Origin: Psychroflexus maritimus
GTDB taxonomy: Bacteria > Bacteroidota > Bacteroidia > Flavobacteriales > Flavobacteriaceae
Length of the DNA: 37,278 bases
Assembly: GCF_011089875.1 (NCBI RefSeq)
Contig: NZ_JAANAS010000043.1
Coordinates: forward strand, 1 to 37,278
Direction of reading: 5' to 3'
The stretch's first letter is position 1; every line of letters starts with the position of its first letter. Of this stretch, positions 16,354-24,665 are shown in pieces. The notes under the pieces were generated by a model that made no database searches, was not told where the DNA came from, and worked only from the letters and a program-made list of their open reading frames with translations. Made by a program: the position numbers and the translations under genes.

Positions 16354-16803
16354 ATGTCTTTAGAAAAAAAAGTGATGGATAAGATGAAGCAGGCAATGAA
16401 AGCGAAAGATACGCTAGCTTTAGCTTCATTAAGGTCGGTGAAAAGTGAACTTTTAAAAGCCAAAACTTCGGCTGATAGTTCTGGCGAAATGACTGCTGAA
16501 GATGAGATTAAGTTATTGCAGCGATTAGTGAAACAGCGTAAAGATAGCGCTCAAGTTTATGCAGAGCAGGGGAGAGATGATTTAGCTGAACCTGAATTAA
16601 AAGAAGCCAAAATTATTGAAGCATTTTTACCTGAGCAGCTTTCTGATGAAGAAGTTAACGAGGCTGTTCAAACTATTATTAAGCAAACAGGTTCATCAAG
16701 TATGAAAGACATGGGCAAAGTGATGGGACTTGCAAATAAAGAACTAGCAGGAAAAGCAGATGGGAAACGTATTTCAACTGCTGTTAAAGCACAGTTATCT
16801 TAA
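16354..16803 (+). CDS. GatB/YqeY domain protein
   Basis: This 149-residue cytoplasmic protein consists of the YqeY domain, which is related to the C-terminal domain of the amidotransferase subunit GatB. Characteristic parts are LASLRSVKSELLKAK near the start, the QRKDSAQVYAEQGRDDLA helix, and EAFLPEQLSDEEV followed by MGKVMGLANKELAGKADGKRIS. The family may have a tRNA-related role, but the function is not settled. The frame is open back to a TTG at 16333; the ATG is preferred because a -7 element covers that TTG. A tRNA gene follows on the same strand. Confidence 0.92.
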   Translation: MSLEKKVMDKMKQAMKAKDTLALASLRSVKSELLKAKTSADSSGEMTAEDEIKLLQRLVKQRKDSAQVYAEQGRDDLAEPELKEAKIIEAFLPEQLSDEEVNEAVQTIIKQTGSSSMKDMGKVMGLANKELAGKADGKRISTAVKAQLS

Positions 16804-16840
16804 TTCATTTTAATTTTAGTTTTCAAAAATAAACAATTTT

Positions 16841-16914
16841 GGCCGCGTAGTTCAACTGGATAGAATATCAGATTTCGGCTCTGAGGGTTGGGGGTTCGAA
16901 TCCTCCCGCGGTCA
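16841..16914 (+). tRNA. tRNA-Arg (anticodon TCG)
   Basis: A full cloverleaf is visible. The acceptor stem pairs GGCCGCG with CGCGGTC. The anticodon stem TCAGA/TCTGA encloses the loop TTTCGGC with anticodon TCG at 16875-16877, which reads CGA. The T arm carries TTCGAAT. The discriminator is A and CCA is not encoded. Confidence 0.95.
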
Positions 16915-16924
16915 CGATAAGCAT

Positions 16925-16957
16925 AAAACCACACTTAAAAAAAGTGTGGTTTTTTTA
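16925..16957 (+). terminator. Rho-independent terminator after tRNA-Arg
   Basis: An 11-bp perfect stem (16926-16936 with 16942-16952, loop of five A) is followed by a run of T. It lies 11 bases past the tRNA. Confidence 0.9.
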
Positions 16958-17149
16958 TATTTTAGCAAGCAGGAATTTACTGAAACAATAAATCAATTAT
17001 TGTGATTATAAAGGTGTTAACAAAAAGGATAGTACGCTTTCTTTTTGCTAGAGAAAATCAATTCCCGCCTATGAAAATATCAGAGAAGTCATCTGAGTTC
17101 ACAGCATAACTTAACTAGCGTTTAAAGTACTTAGTCATTTTATCGTATT

Positions 17150-17929
17150 TTAGTTAACCCCATGCATTTGCCTTACTTGTTTTAATATCATTTTTTTGGG
17201 AGTTAGAGGAAGCATAGCAGACATTAATTTCTGAGCAGATGTAAGCCCCGAAATAACATCTAATTTCCCTTTTAACATTCCTTCATATCCATCTTGTGCT
17301 ACACGTCTTGCCGTTGCTGTTTTTTTAAATAGTTCCGTTTTATCCATGCCAGATATTCTACCAAATTCTGTTGCAGTAGCGCCAGGCATTAAGTTAGTAA
17401 CGGTGATATTGGTATTGTGCAACTCTTCCGCAAGGGCATTACTAAAAGAGGTAACATAGGCTTTTGTGGCATAATATACTGCTTGTAATGGGCCGGGCAT
17501 TAAGCTGGCCGTTGAAGAAACATTAAGAATTCTTCCTTGGTTATTGTTTACAAAATCTTGTAAGAAATAATGCGTAAGGGCAGTTAGCACACTGATATTT
17601 AAATTGATCATTTGCAGATCTTGTTCTAATTCTCTTTCATTGAACATCCCTAATCCGCCAAACCCAGCATTATTGATTAAGTAATCTACCTTCAGCCCTT
17701 TTTGCTGCACAAGCTCATAAACTTCTTTTGCGGCATTAGGTTTGGTTAAATCTTTTGGTAGTACCAACACATCAATATTGTGTTGTTGCTCGAGTTCTTT
17801 TTTTAGTTCATTCAATTTGTTTTCGCTTCTTGCGATTACAATTAAATCTCCCCCTTTCTCTGCGTGAATTTTCGAAAACTCTTTTCCTATTCCACTGCTT
17901 GCTCCTGTAATTAATGCTGTTTTTTTCAT
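17150..17929 (-). CDS. Short-chain dehydrogenase/reductase (SDR)
   Basis: This is a classical SDR of 259 residues, an NAD(P)-dependent oxidoreductase of the cytoplasm. The cofactor motif is TGASSGIG (8-15), NNAG lies at 86-89, and the catalytic set N111, S139, Y152, K156 sits at the standard spacing in VYYATK. The R34-S35 pair after the second strand suggests NADP(H) preference. The substrate is unknown. The YqjQ/DltE-like group it resembles is often found beside TetR regulators, as here. A palindromic site 22 bases upstream of the start matches two sites ahead of the tetR gene, so the neighbouring regulator probably controls it. Confidence 0.93.
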   Translation of the reverse strand: MKKTALITGASSGIGKEFSKIHAEKGGDLIVIARSENKLNELKKELEQQHNIDVLVLPKDLTKPNAAKEVYELVQQKGLKVDYLINNAGFGGLGMFNERELEQDLQMINLNISVLTALTHYFLQDFVNNNQGRILNVSSTASLMPGPLQAVYYATKAYVTSFSNALAEELHNTNITVTNLMPGATATEFGRISGMDKTELFKKTATARRVAQDGYEGMLKGKLDVISGLTSAQKLMSAMLPLTPKKMILKQVRQMHGVN

Positions 17930-17950
17930 TTCCTGTTAAATTTAATAGTG

Positions 17951-17960
17951 AGTACTTACT
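17951..17960. promoter_or_regulatory. Putative TetR operator O1, upstream of the SDR gene
   Basis: AGTACTTACT differs by one base from the perfect palindrome AGTAATTACT found upstream of the tetR gene. It lies between the SDR start (17929) and the tetR stop (17982). Confidence 0.6.
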
Positions 17961-17981
17961 TATTATAGTTTGTAAATTTTT

Positions 17982-18503
17982 TTATGCTGAATATTTATGA
18001 ATTAAAAATTGTTTGAATTGTTGTTGATTAGTCAAATTACCTTTTAGTATTTCTGTAGAAATCGACTCTAAAGTTTGAAGCATATATTGAGCCTCTAGCG
18101 CTGGAAAATCATAATTAAGTTGAGTAAATGCCCAAGTTAATTTGTCAAGCAAAGGTTTCATTTTATTAGGATTATTGTATTCCTCCTCCCATTTGAGTTT
18201 AAACTGAAGCTTCCAATAATTGTATTCAGATTTTTTGATAAGAAAGGGAAATTCAATTGTTTTCAGAATGACAGATTTGGGATCGGTCTGCATCATAATA
18301 TCGCCAAACAAAATATTTACTTTTTGTTCTGCATTTTCAATTATCGCATTTAACAGTCCTTTTTTGCTTTTATAATGTCGAAATATTAGCCCTTCAGAAA
18401 CACCTGCAAGTTTTGCTATTTTGTTGGTAGAAGTTGCACTCACACCTTCATTTGCAAACAATACCAAAGCACTTTGTAATATTTTTTCTTTCTTATCGGT
18501 CAT
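17982..18503 (-). CDS. TetR/AcrR-family transcriptional regulator
   Basis: This is a dimeric DNA-binding repressor type. From the Met at 18503 it has 173 residues. The helix-turn-helix spans about 25-45 (STNKIAKLAGVSEGLIFRHY), followed by the KSKKGLL segment typical of TetR. The C-terminal ligand domain has no recognisable ligand signature. The frame is open to 18554, but that would place a palindromic site inside the coding region; the later Met starts the family-typical TDKKEKILQSALVLF. The SDR gene follows 52 bases downstream on the same strand. Three similar palindromes suggest control of itself and of the SDR gene. Confidence 0.92.
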   Translation of the reverse strand: MTDKKEKILQSALVLFANEGVSATSTNKIAKLAGVSEGLIFRHYKSKKGLLNAIIENAEQKVNILFGDIMMQTDPKSVILKTIEFPFLIKKSEYNYWKLQFKLKWEEEYNNPNKMKPLLDKLTWAFTQLNYDFPALEAQYMLQTLESISTEILKGNLTNQQQFKQFLIHKYSA

Positions 18504-18512
18504 TAGTGTGTA

Positions 18513-18522
18513 AGTAATTACT
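18513..18522. promoter_or_regulatory. Putative TetR operator O2
   Basis: AGTAATTACT is a perfect palindrome, extended by one base on each side to AAGTAATTACTT (18512-18523). It sits 10 bases upstream of the preferred tetR start. Confidence 0.65.
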
Positions 18523-18563
18523 TGTAAATGTAAACTATTTTTCATTATAGGCAAATCTGTTTA

Positions 18564-18573
18564 GGTAATTACT
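18564..18573. promoter_or_regulatory. Putative TetR operator O3
   Basis: GGTAATTACT matches nine of ten bases of the O2 palindrome. It lies 51 bases (about five helical turns) further upstream of tetR, measured centre to centre. Confidence 0.55.
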
Positions 18574-18575
18574 GA

Positions 18576-18857
18576 TTTTTTTCGATTTAGAAACAACACT
18601 TTTTCCTTTTTAAGGTTTCAATCAAAGGTATTATCTCGTTTTGCGGCTAAGAAGAGGTAGTTAGATAGCCAAATAGAGATATTTAAATAAATATTTTTTT
18701 TCGTCAGAAATGCTGTTTAGCTTTAGCAAATACTGAAAAAAAAGATAATTTATCGCTAAATCGAAAGTTTTTTGTAATCGTAGAAAGTGAAAGTTTTATC
18801 TGATAAATTTGCTTATTTAGAATCGCAACAAACGATATATAAAAAACTTTATTTACA
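18576..18857. other. Intergenic stretch without a recognised gene
   Basis: This is AT-rich sequence between the TetR operators and the truncated DUF481 gene. I see no open frame of note, no hairpin terminator and no repeat. It adjoins a patch of decayed genes and may itself be remnant DNA. Confidence 0.4.
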
Positions 18858-19430
18858 TCAAAAAGAAATAGTTATACCAAAATTTACATTATGATATAGT
18901 TTATCTATAGGAACTACGGGAGCAGTATCGTAAATATTCTGATACAGTAAACGCAAACCAATATATTTAGTGATATTGTAAGTAAGTTCAAAACTTCTGG
19001 CTAATCTATGATTTTTAAAGAAATTAGTAAGGTTTGGTTGATAATAACCACTAATGTCTAAGTCAAATAAATCACCAAAACTTTGTTTAAAACTTATATA
19101 CGCATTTCCTCTTAATCGCTCTACATTTCTATTGCTTTGATTAGTTGGTAACAAATCATCAGGCACCCCTGAAAAGTTCCATCGCTCAAATTCATATAAA
19201 CTACCAACACCAAAATACAAACCTGTTTTGTTTTTAACCAGTGCAGTCCACCTAAGATTTGCTCCTGCTGCATATTTCCTATCTAAACCTCTTACCTCAT
19301 TCCAATGCATTTGATAAAAAGGTTCAAATGCAATATTTTTATTGTGTAATTTAATGTATTCAAGGTAAAGAAATCCACCACTTAATATTTCATCGTTACC
19401 AAGAAAGCTATATTCAATTCTAAAAATCAA
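18858..19430 (-). pseudogene. 5'-truncated DUF481-like outer-membrane protein gene
   Basis: The 190-codon frame resembles the C-terminal two thirds of DUF481 (YdiY-like) proteins, which are beta-barrel-like outer-membrane proteins of unknown function. It has alternating aromatic strands (GLYFGVGSLYEFERWNF, SYYQ-like strands, LGLRLLYQNIYDTAP) and ends in VNFGITISF, a typical barrel C-terminus. No ATG begins the frame (the nearest start is TTG), a stop lies just upstream, and no signal peptide is present. Only 26 bases separate it from the stop of the upstream gene. The 5' part therefore seems to have been deleted. Confidence 0.6.
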
Positions 19431-19456
19431 TTAATTATACTACAGATTTATGTTTG

Positions 19457-20002
19457 TTATTCTTTTTTAGTTAAGAGCTTAGCTATATTTTTTTGAAGAT
19501 TTTTTTCTCTGTCTTTATAATTTTTTTCGGTTTCTTCATTGATATTCCAATGCTCATTTAACCAGAAGCTTAATTGATTGTTTTCAAAAATATATTTCGC
19601 ATAAATTTGATTTGAATACCATAAATTTCCGTTGATAAAGTAATAGTGAAATTTTCCTGTAAATTCTTTAGATTCATTTGCCACAGCATGTTCAATTTTA
19701 ACAGGCAAATTAGCCTTCGAATACCAAATAGAAACAGGAGTATTGGGGACATTGTAGAGCGTGATTTTTTTTTCAATTTTTTTCAATTTAGGAATCGTTT
19801 TATTAATTTTTGTTGTCACTGAATCACAGGTTATCCTAATTTCCTCTGAACTTGCTCTAGGGCTTAATTTTGGCCAAGTAATAGTTATTGAATCAATTTT
19901 TTTTTGTTCTTCACTAATTGTTATTGGTTTGCTTTGGTTACTATTAATGCAACCTAACAGCAGCAGTAATAAAATTAAACTACATATAATTTCTCTCTTC
20001 AT
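19457..20002 (-). CDS. Hypothetical lipoprotein
   Basis: I do not recognise a family. The 181-residue protein starts KREIICSLILLLLLLGC, a clear lipoprotein signal with the acylated Cys at about 18. The mature part is lysine-rich, with two charged helical stretches (KKIEKKI and the C-terminal EKNLQKNIAKLLTKKE) and a beta-rich middle with many aromatics. It lies in a patch of degraded genes and may itself be near-orphan. Confidence 0.6.
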   Translation of the reverse strand: MKREIICSLILLLLLLGCINSNQSKPITISEEQKKIDSITITWPKLSPRASSEEIRITCDSVTTKINKTIPKLKKIEKKITLYNVPNTPVSIWYSKANLPVKIEHAVANESKEFTGKFHYYFINGNLWYSNQIYAKYIFENNQLSFWLNEHWNINEETEKNYKDREKNLQKNIAKLLTKKE

Positions 20003-20220
20003 AATTATTAATTTGATAAGGCTAACAAGCTTTTTTTTGAATTAAACCTATTTCATATACATTTAGATAATTTTTAAATTGACTTTAAAATTCAAATATA
20101 ATAAAAAACTAAAGGTAAAAATGCGCTGGTAAACTTAGTGAAGCTTTAACTTACTGAAGTTAGTTTTTTCAAACCTAAAATTAACGCAAGTAGAATGTTT
20201 AACTGTTCTTCTTGTAGTTT

Positions 20221-21326
20221 TTAAAATTGTTGTTCAAAAGTCTTTCCATTAAATTTGTATAGGCTTCCATCAGCCATTCCAAACCATAATTTACTATTTC
20301 TATCTTCGTAAATTGAAAGAACGAAATCATTCTTTAGTCCATCTTTCTTAGTATAATTTTCAAATTCTTCTCCATTGAATTTCCAAATTCCTGCGTCTCT
20401 GTCTCCAAACCAAATGTTTCCTTTGTTATCTTCTGCGATTATAAATACGTGTTCGAGTGTGCCTTGTGGTGATTTTTCTCCATTTCGTTTACTGCTGGGG
20501 TGAATCAAACGTTGTTTTTTTGAAAAATTTATGACTGAATCACCTTCTTTAAGTAATACGCCAATTCCATTATTCCCAAGCCAAAGCCTTCCTTTAGAAT
20601 CTTCGTAAACACTTCGTATATGCAAAGCTTCAATTTTATTTTCAAAACCTAATGTTTTATTATTAATAACTGTAAATTCACGTCCATTGTACCCAAAAAC
20701 ACTTGCATAGGTACTAAACCAAATCATATTGTTTTTGCCTTTTGAAATATCAGTTACTACAAATAAATTATCGTAGGGGTTAAGTACTTTTTGAGGGGGA
20801 AGCTTTATTAATGTAATTCTTGCCCATCGTATCTATAAACGCCGGCTTTATTTCCAGCTTCAAACCATAAATCATTATCGGATTTCATCCATTCACTTGT
20901 CTTATGTTTATTGCTTTGAATTGGAAAAACATTTTGAGAGTTTTTGTTGTTTGCTTTTATGCGATTACTAATTGTTGTGCCATTATAAGTGCTGATTCCA
21001 GTTTGTGTGTCAAACCAAATAATGCCTTGCTTGTCTTCTTTAATGGAGTGTATTTGGTTGTCAGAAAGTCCTTCATTACTAGTAAAATACTTGAACGATT
21101 CTCCATTATAAACCGCAACCCCTTCTTGGAGACTTCCAAACCAATAATTTCCTTTGCTATCTTGAAAGATAGCACGAATTCCAGAAGTAAATTTTAAGGT
21201 ATCGGTTTTTGAAGAGGCTGTTAATTTAGGTTGACTAATTTGCTTTTTTGTTGATTTTTTTTCAGCACAAGAAAAGTTCAAGCTTATGATTAATATTAGG
21301 TAAATCAGATTTGTTTTTTTGTTCAT
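20221..21326 (-). pseudogene. Two-component-regulator propeller lipoprotein, frameshifted
   Basis: The first piece (21326 to 20808) has a lipoprotein signal ending NFSC and then propeller repeats such as IRAIFQDSKGNYWFGSLQEG and IHSIKEDKQGIIWFDTQTG. The second piece (reading frame from ~20820 to 20221) continues in another phase with VYEDSKGRLWLGNN, IIAEDNKGNIWFGDRDAG and IYEDRNSKLWFGMADG. Joined at about 20811-20823 they make one protein of about 368 residues, consistent with a single indel. These repeats (PF07494) form beta-propellers and occur in the sensor region of hybrid kinases. Here there is no kinase part, so it was a stand-alone surface lipoprotein. A sequencing error is the alternative to true decay. 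Confidence 0.75.
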
Positions 21327-21572
21327 TTTGGGTTTTATAACATAAAATTTAATCTTCTAGTATAAGAATAGTAAGGCGAAGAGATGACTACCACTTGGTT
21401 GATTAAAAGTTGAATTTTTTAATTTTTTCTTTCTATATTTCAAGATTCATTAAGCCAAAATAACAACTTTGGCAAGCTTGTAAAAGTGCAATTTTTATTG
21501 GTTAAGGATTTCATTGAATTATTGTTTTATGGATTACAGAGCAATATTTACCAGGCTATTAATTTTATTAAA

Positions 21573-22622
21573 TTAATCAATTTTTTTATACCTCAACAAT
21601 TCTTTTCCATTAGAGTTATAAAGCACTAATTGAAGATTGTTTAGCTGATAAGCTTTTACTTGTTGTATTGAATTGTTAATTTGATTAGACAACTTCATAT
21701 TTGGACAAGCCATTCTAGTTTCTGCTACCTTTTCAAATTCTAAGTATTTGCTATTTACAATTTTTATTTCGCCTGTAAAATTGTTGCAACCATTATTTCC
21801 CATCACTCGATTCTCCTTAAGATTTAGTTCCAGTTGTGGATTTCTACCCAAGTCTTTTAGGTTTATTTTTTCACCATTAACGCTTATCAAAGCCCATATA
21901 TCATTCAATTTTAAACTATTGTCAAAATTTTTCTCAACTATTTCAACTAATTCGTAAGTTGTTGAAGAAAAGTCTGCAGGCACTTCATTTTTAGGTTGTT
22001 CAATTTCTCTTACAATCAATTTATAAATATAGCCTTCTTCAAATTCAAAACCTTTGATACTATTATAAAACAATTGCCAATTGCCAGTATCTGCGGTTTC
22101 TTTTTTCTGAACTTGCATACACATCATTGAATTAACCCCGGTACATTTCACCTTTCGTGAATTTATCCAATAAATATGTTCATTAGGTTTTAGATTATAA
22201 GAGCTAGAATTATTTTTAGTTAGTCTGTATTTATCTTTTAAATCACCTTTTATTTCATTGCCTTGACGGTCTAATTTTAACAGAGCATTTTCAATGACGA
22301 GATATTGATGATTTAGGGAAGGTTTTTCATTTCTATGAAGTGTAATGCTATTACCTTTATCATTCCATTCAAAAGCGCCCTTTTCTTCAAAAACCTCTTC
22401 AGATTTTCCTTGATATATTGTGCTTATAGAATAGGTTTTATCTTGATTTAAAACAAGTTTTGTTTCCTGACCTATGCAATCTGCACACGGAATTGTACCT
22501 TGATAAGTGCCTGTCCAATCAAGAGAATTTTTGCTATTGTGATTATCAGTAATTACTATATTTTTTTTGGAGGAATTACAGGCTGAAAAAAGTAGGATAA
22601 GTAGTAATAATTTTAGTTTCAT
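21573..22622 (-). CDS. NlpE / DUF4377 / META three-domain lipoprotein
   Basis: The 349-residue lipoprotein has a signal peptide ending LLFSAC. Residues ~35-125 match the NlpE N-terminal domain: WTGTYQGTIPCADCIG carries the CxxC seen in NlpE, which senses surface and envelope stress in enterobacteria. Residues ~145-235 match DUF4377 (EHIYWINSRKVKCTGV, CMQVQKKE, W-x-LFYNSIKGFEFEEGY). Residues ~240-345 are a META/HslJ domain (IWALISVNGEKI, GNNGCNNFTGEI, TRMACPNMK). Such domain strings occur in Bacteroidota lipoproteins, and the joint role is unknown. The cysteines may form disulfides or bind metal. It is probably anchored to the outer membrane. Confidence 0.86.
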   Translation of the reverse strand: MKLKLLLLILLFSACNSSKKNIVITDNHNSKNSLDWTGTYQGTIPCADCIGQETKLVLNQDKTYSISTIYQGKSEEVFEEKGAFEWNDKGNSITLHRNEKPSLNHQYLVIENALLKLDRQGNEIKGDLKDKYRLTKNNSSSYNLKPNEHIYWINSRKVKCTGVNSMMCMQVQKKETADTGNWQLFYNSIKGFEFEEGYIYKLIVREIEQPKNEVPADFSSTTYELVEIVEKNFDNSLKLNDIWALISVNGEKINLKDLGRNPQLELNLKENRVMGNNGCNNFTGEIKIVNSKYLEFEKVAETRMACPNMKLSNQINNSIQQVKAYQLNNLQLVLYNSNGKELLRYKKID

Positions 22623-22677
22623 TGCATCTTTGTTTTGTGTTTTTTTTACTATTTAAGTTTGCTTTATATCTTATTAA

Positions 22678-24411
22678 TTAGAAGCCTGCTGCTTGTCCGT
22701 CAACTCTAGATTCTGAAGCACCAAAATATACGTTTTTATTTAAATCTTTCATTATTCCTTGGTAGCGCCCAAAGAAGCTATTACCAACTTCAACGCGATG
22801 ACCTTTATTTTTTAACTCTCTAACCGTTTGGTAAGGGATATTTGATTCTACATAAACTTTACCTTTAGAGTTTGTTTTTTTATGCAGTTTATCGGTGGGT
22901 TGTGATGAACCAGAATGATTCCATCTTGGGGCGTCTCCAGCTTCTTGAATATTCATTCCAAAATCAATAATATTAGTAAGAATACTTACATGTCCTATCG
23001 GTTGATAAGCACCACCCATGTTTCCATAGGTAAAAATTCCTTTTCCATCTTTTGTAACTAAACCAGGAATAATGGTATGAAAGGGTCGTTTACCGGGGGC
23101 GTACACATTAGGATGATTAGGGTCTGTAGAAAATAATTCGCCTCTATTTTGAAAACTAAAGCCCGTGCCTGGAACCACAAAACCAGTTCCCATACCTCTA
23201 AAATTACTTTGTATCAAGGCAACCATATTCCCATCTTTATCTGCTGTGGTTAAGAAAATAGTGTCCCCATCTTCTAGAACATCTACACCAGAACTTTGGT
23301 CATTCATAGCTTGATTGGTAATTAATTCGCCACGTTCTTTTGCATATTGTTTAGATAGTAATACTTCCATAGGAATTTGATGAAAATCGGGATCGGCATA
23401 ATGTTTAGCGCGATCTTCATAAACCAATTTCTTAGTTTCAATAAAGGCATGTAACGTAGCTGAAGTTCCAAATCCCATTTCCATTAAAGGGTAATTTTCT
23501 AAGATGTTTAACATCTGCAAAACTGCTGTTCCTTGAGCATTTCCACCTACTTGATAGACTTGATACCCTCGGTAATTTGTACTGATGGGATCTACCCATT
23601 CCGATTGGTGATTAGCTAAATCGGTTGAAGTTAAATACCCCTTATTTTCTTTCATCCATTGATCAATTTTTTCAGCAATTTCTCCTTTATAGAAAGCGTC
23701 TCTTCCTTGATTAGCAATTAATTGAAGTGTATTTCCTAAATCGGGGTTTTTAAAAATCTCACCCTTTTCTGGTCCTCTTCCATCAATACTAAATGTTTCT
23801 GTAAAAGCACCAGGCTGATTTTTTAGAAAAGGAACGCTTCTAGACCAAGCAGCAGCTATAGCTTCAGTAACGGGAAATCCGTTTTTAGCATAATCAATAG
23901 CTGGTGATAATAGTTTTTTCATCGAAGTTTTTCCAAAGCGTTGATGCAATTCAAACCAACCATCTACTGTTCCTGGAACAGAGACCGAAAGTAAGTGGTC
24001 AGGCGGAATGCTATTTTGATTAATTTTTTTAAGCTCTTTCATTAATTGATTGTAAGAAAGATTAATAGGAGATCTTCCACTAGCATTGAGCGCATAAACT
24101 TCCTGCGAATCTTCATGCCAAATTAAAGCAAATAAATCACCCCCAATTCCATTTCCAGTTGGCTCCATTAGTCCGGTAGCTGCATTAGCTGCAATTGCGG
24201 CATCTATGGCGTTTCCACCATTTTTAAGCACGTCTAAACCAATTTGAGTAGCAAGTGGAACGCTTGTAGCCACCATTCCATTTTCACCAATAACCTCAGA
24301 GCGAGAAGCAAAATTAAGACCTACTTCTCGGTCTCCTTGTGCTGTGGCTATACCTAAAAATAAAAGGCAAAATAAACTAACTAATCCTAAATAAGTATAA
24401 TTTACTCTCAT
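22678..24411 (-). CDS. ggt: Gamma-glutamyltransferase
   Basis: This periplasmic Ntn-hydrolase cleaves the gamma-glutamyl bond of glutathione and related compounds. A signal peptide ends near GIATAQG. The protein is made as one chain that self-cleaves before the catalytic Thr, here T384 in GDTIFLTTADKDGN. Other family blocks are NGGNAIDAAIAANAATGLMEPTGNGIGGDLFALIW near the N-terminus, SVPGTVDGWFELHQRFG, and NMGGAYQPIGHVSILTN with the glycine pair near the end. The 577 residues are normal. It is intact. The downstream NlpE-like gene is on the same strand 55 bases away, but a functional link is not evident. Confidence 0.94.
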   Translation of the reverse strand: MRVNYTYLGLVSLFCLLFLGIATAQGDREVGLNFASRSEVIGENGMVATSVPLATQIGLDVLKNGGNAIDAAIAANAATGLMEPTGNGIGGDLFALIWHEDSQEVYALNASGRSPINLSYNQLMKELKKINQNSIPPDHLLSVSVPGTVDGWFELHQRFGKTSMKKLLSPAIDYAKNGFPVTEAIAAAWSRSVPFLKNQPGAFTETFSIDGRGPEKGEIFKNPDLGNTLQLIANQGRDAFYKGEIAEKIDQWMKENKGYLTSTDLANHQSEWVDPISTNYRGYQVYQVGGNAQGTAVLQMLNILENYPLMEMGFGTSATLHAFIETKKLVYEDRAKHYADPDFHQIPMEVLLSKQYAKERGELITNQAMNDQSSGVDVLEDGDTIFLTTADKDGNMVALIQSNFRGMGTGFVVPGTGFSFQNRGELFSTDPNHPNVYAPGKRPFHTIIPGLVTKDGKGIFTYGNMGGAYQPIGHVSILTNIIDFGMNIQEAGDAPRWNHSGSSQPTDKLHKKTNSKGKVYVESNIPYQTVRELKNKGHRVEVGNSFFGRYQGIMKDLNKNVYFGASESRVDGQAAGF

Positions 24412-24516
24412 TTTTTTGATTTACAAAATACAATATAATACATTTTATTGCTAGTTTTTTTTGTTTTTGTTAACCTTAGGCTTGTTTTTATAAATATGTC
24501 AAAGCAAATAATTTTC

Positions 24517-24651
24517 TTAATAAATTAGCGGAAGATAAGAAGATTGAATTTCCTTATGATCAATCAGTAATACATTGGCTAGAGGAAACAACTCAATAAA
24601 ATGCTTAATCATTTCATCGTCTTCGGTAACAAACTTTTGATGTGGATACAT
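24517..24651 (-). pseudogene. N-terminal fragment of a PaiB-type FMN-binding protein
   Basis: The 44-codon frame reads MYPHQKFVTEDDEMIKHFIE and goes on to FPLANVLLIDHKEIQSSYLP before a stop. This matches the first ~45 residues of PaiB-like FMN-binding negative regulators (M-Y-x-P-x-x-F ... hydrophobic core ... SHLPLL); full members have about 200 residues. The rest is missing. It starts 15 bases after the permease stop on the same strand. Confidence 0.6.
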
Positions 24652-24665
24652 TCTTAATCAATTCT

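Noticed and set aside
16244-16429. 61-codon frame on the minus strand overlapping the YqeY-like gene start
   Set aside because: It overlaps the better-supported gene and its promoter element, and it resembles no known protein.
17036-17075. Imperfect inverted repeat around AAAAAGG and CTTTTTG after the tRNA terminator
   Set aside because: The arms have mismatches and the sequence is simple; there is no evidence of an attachment site or repeat of the tRNA end.
19761-20045. 94-codon hydrophobic frame on the + strand
   Set aside because: It is antisense to the lipoprotein gene; its hydrophobicity is the mirror of that gene's AT-rich codons.
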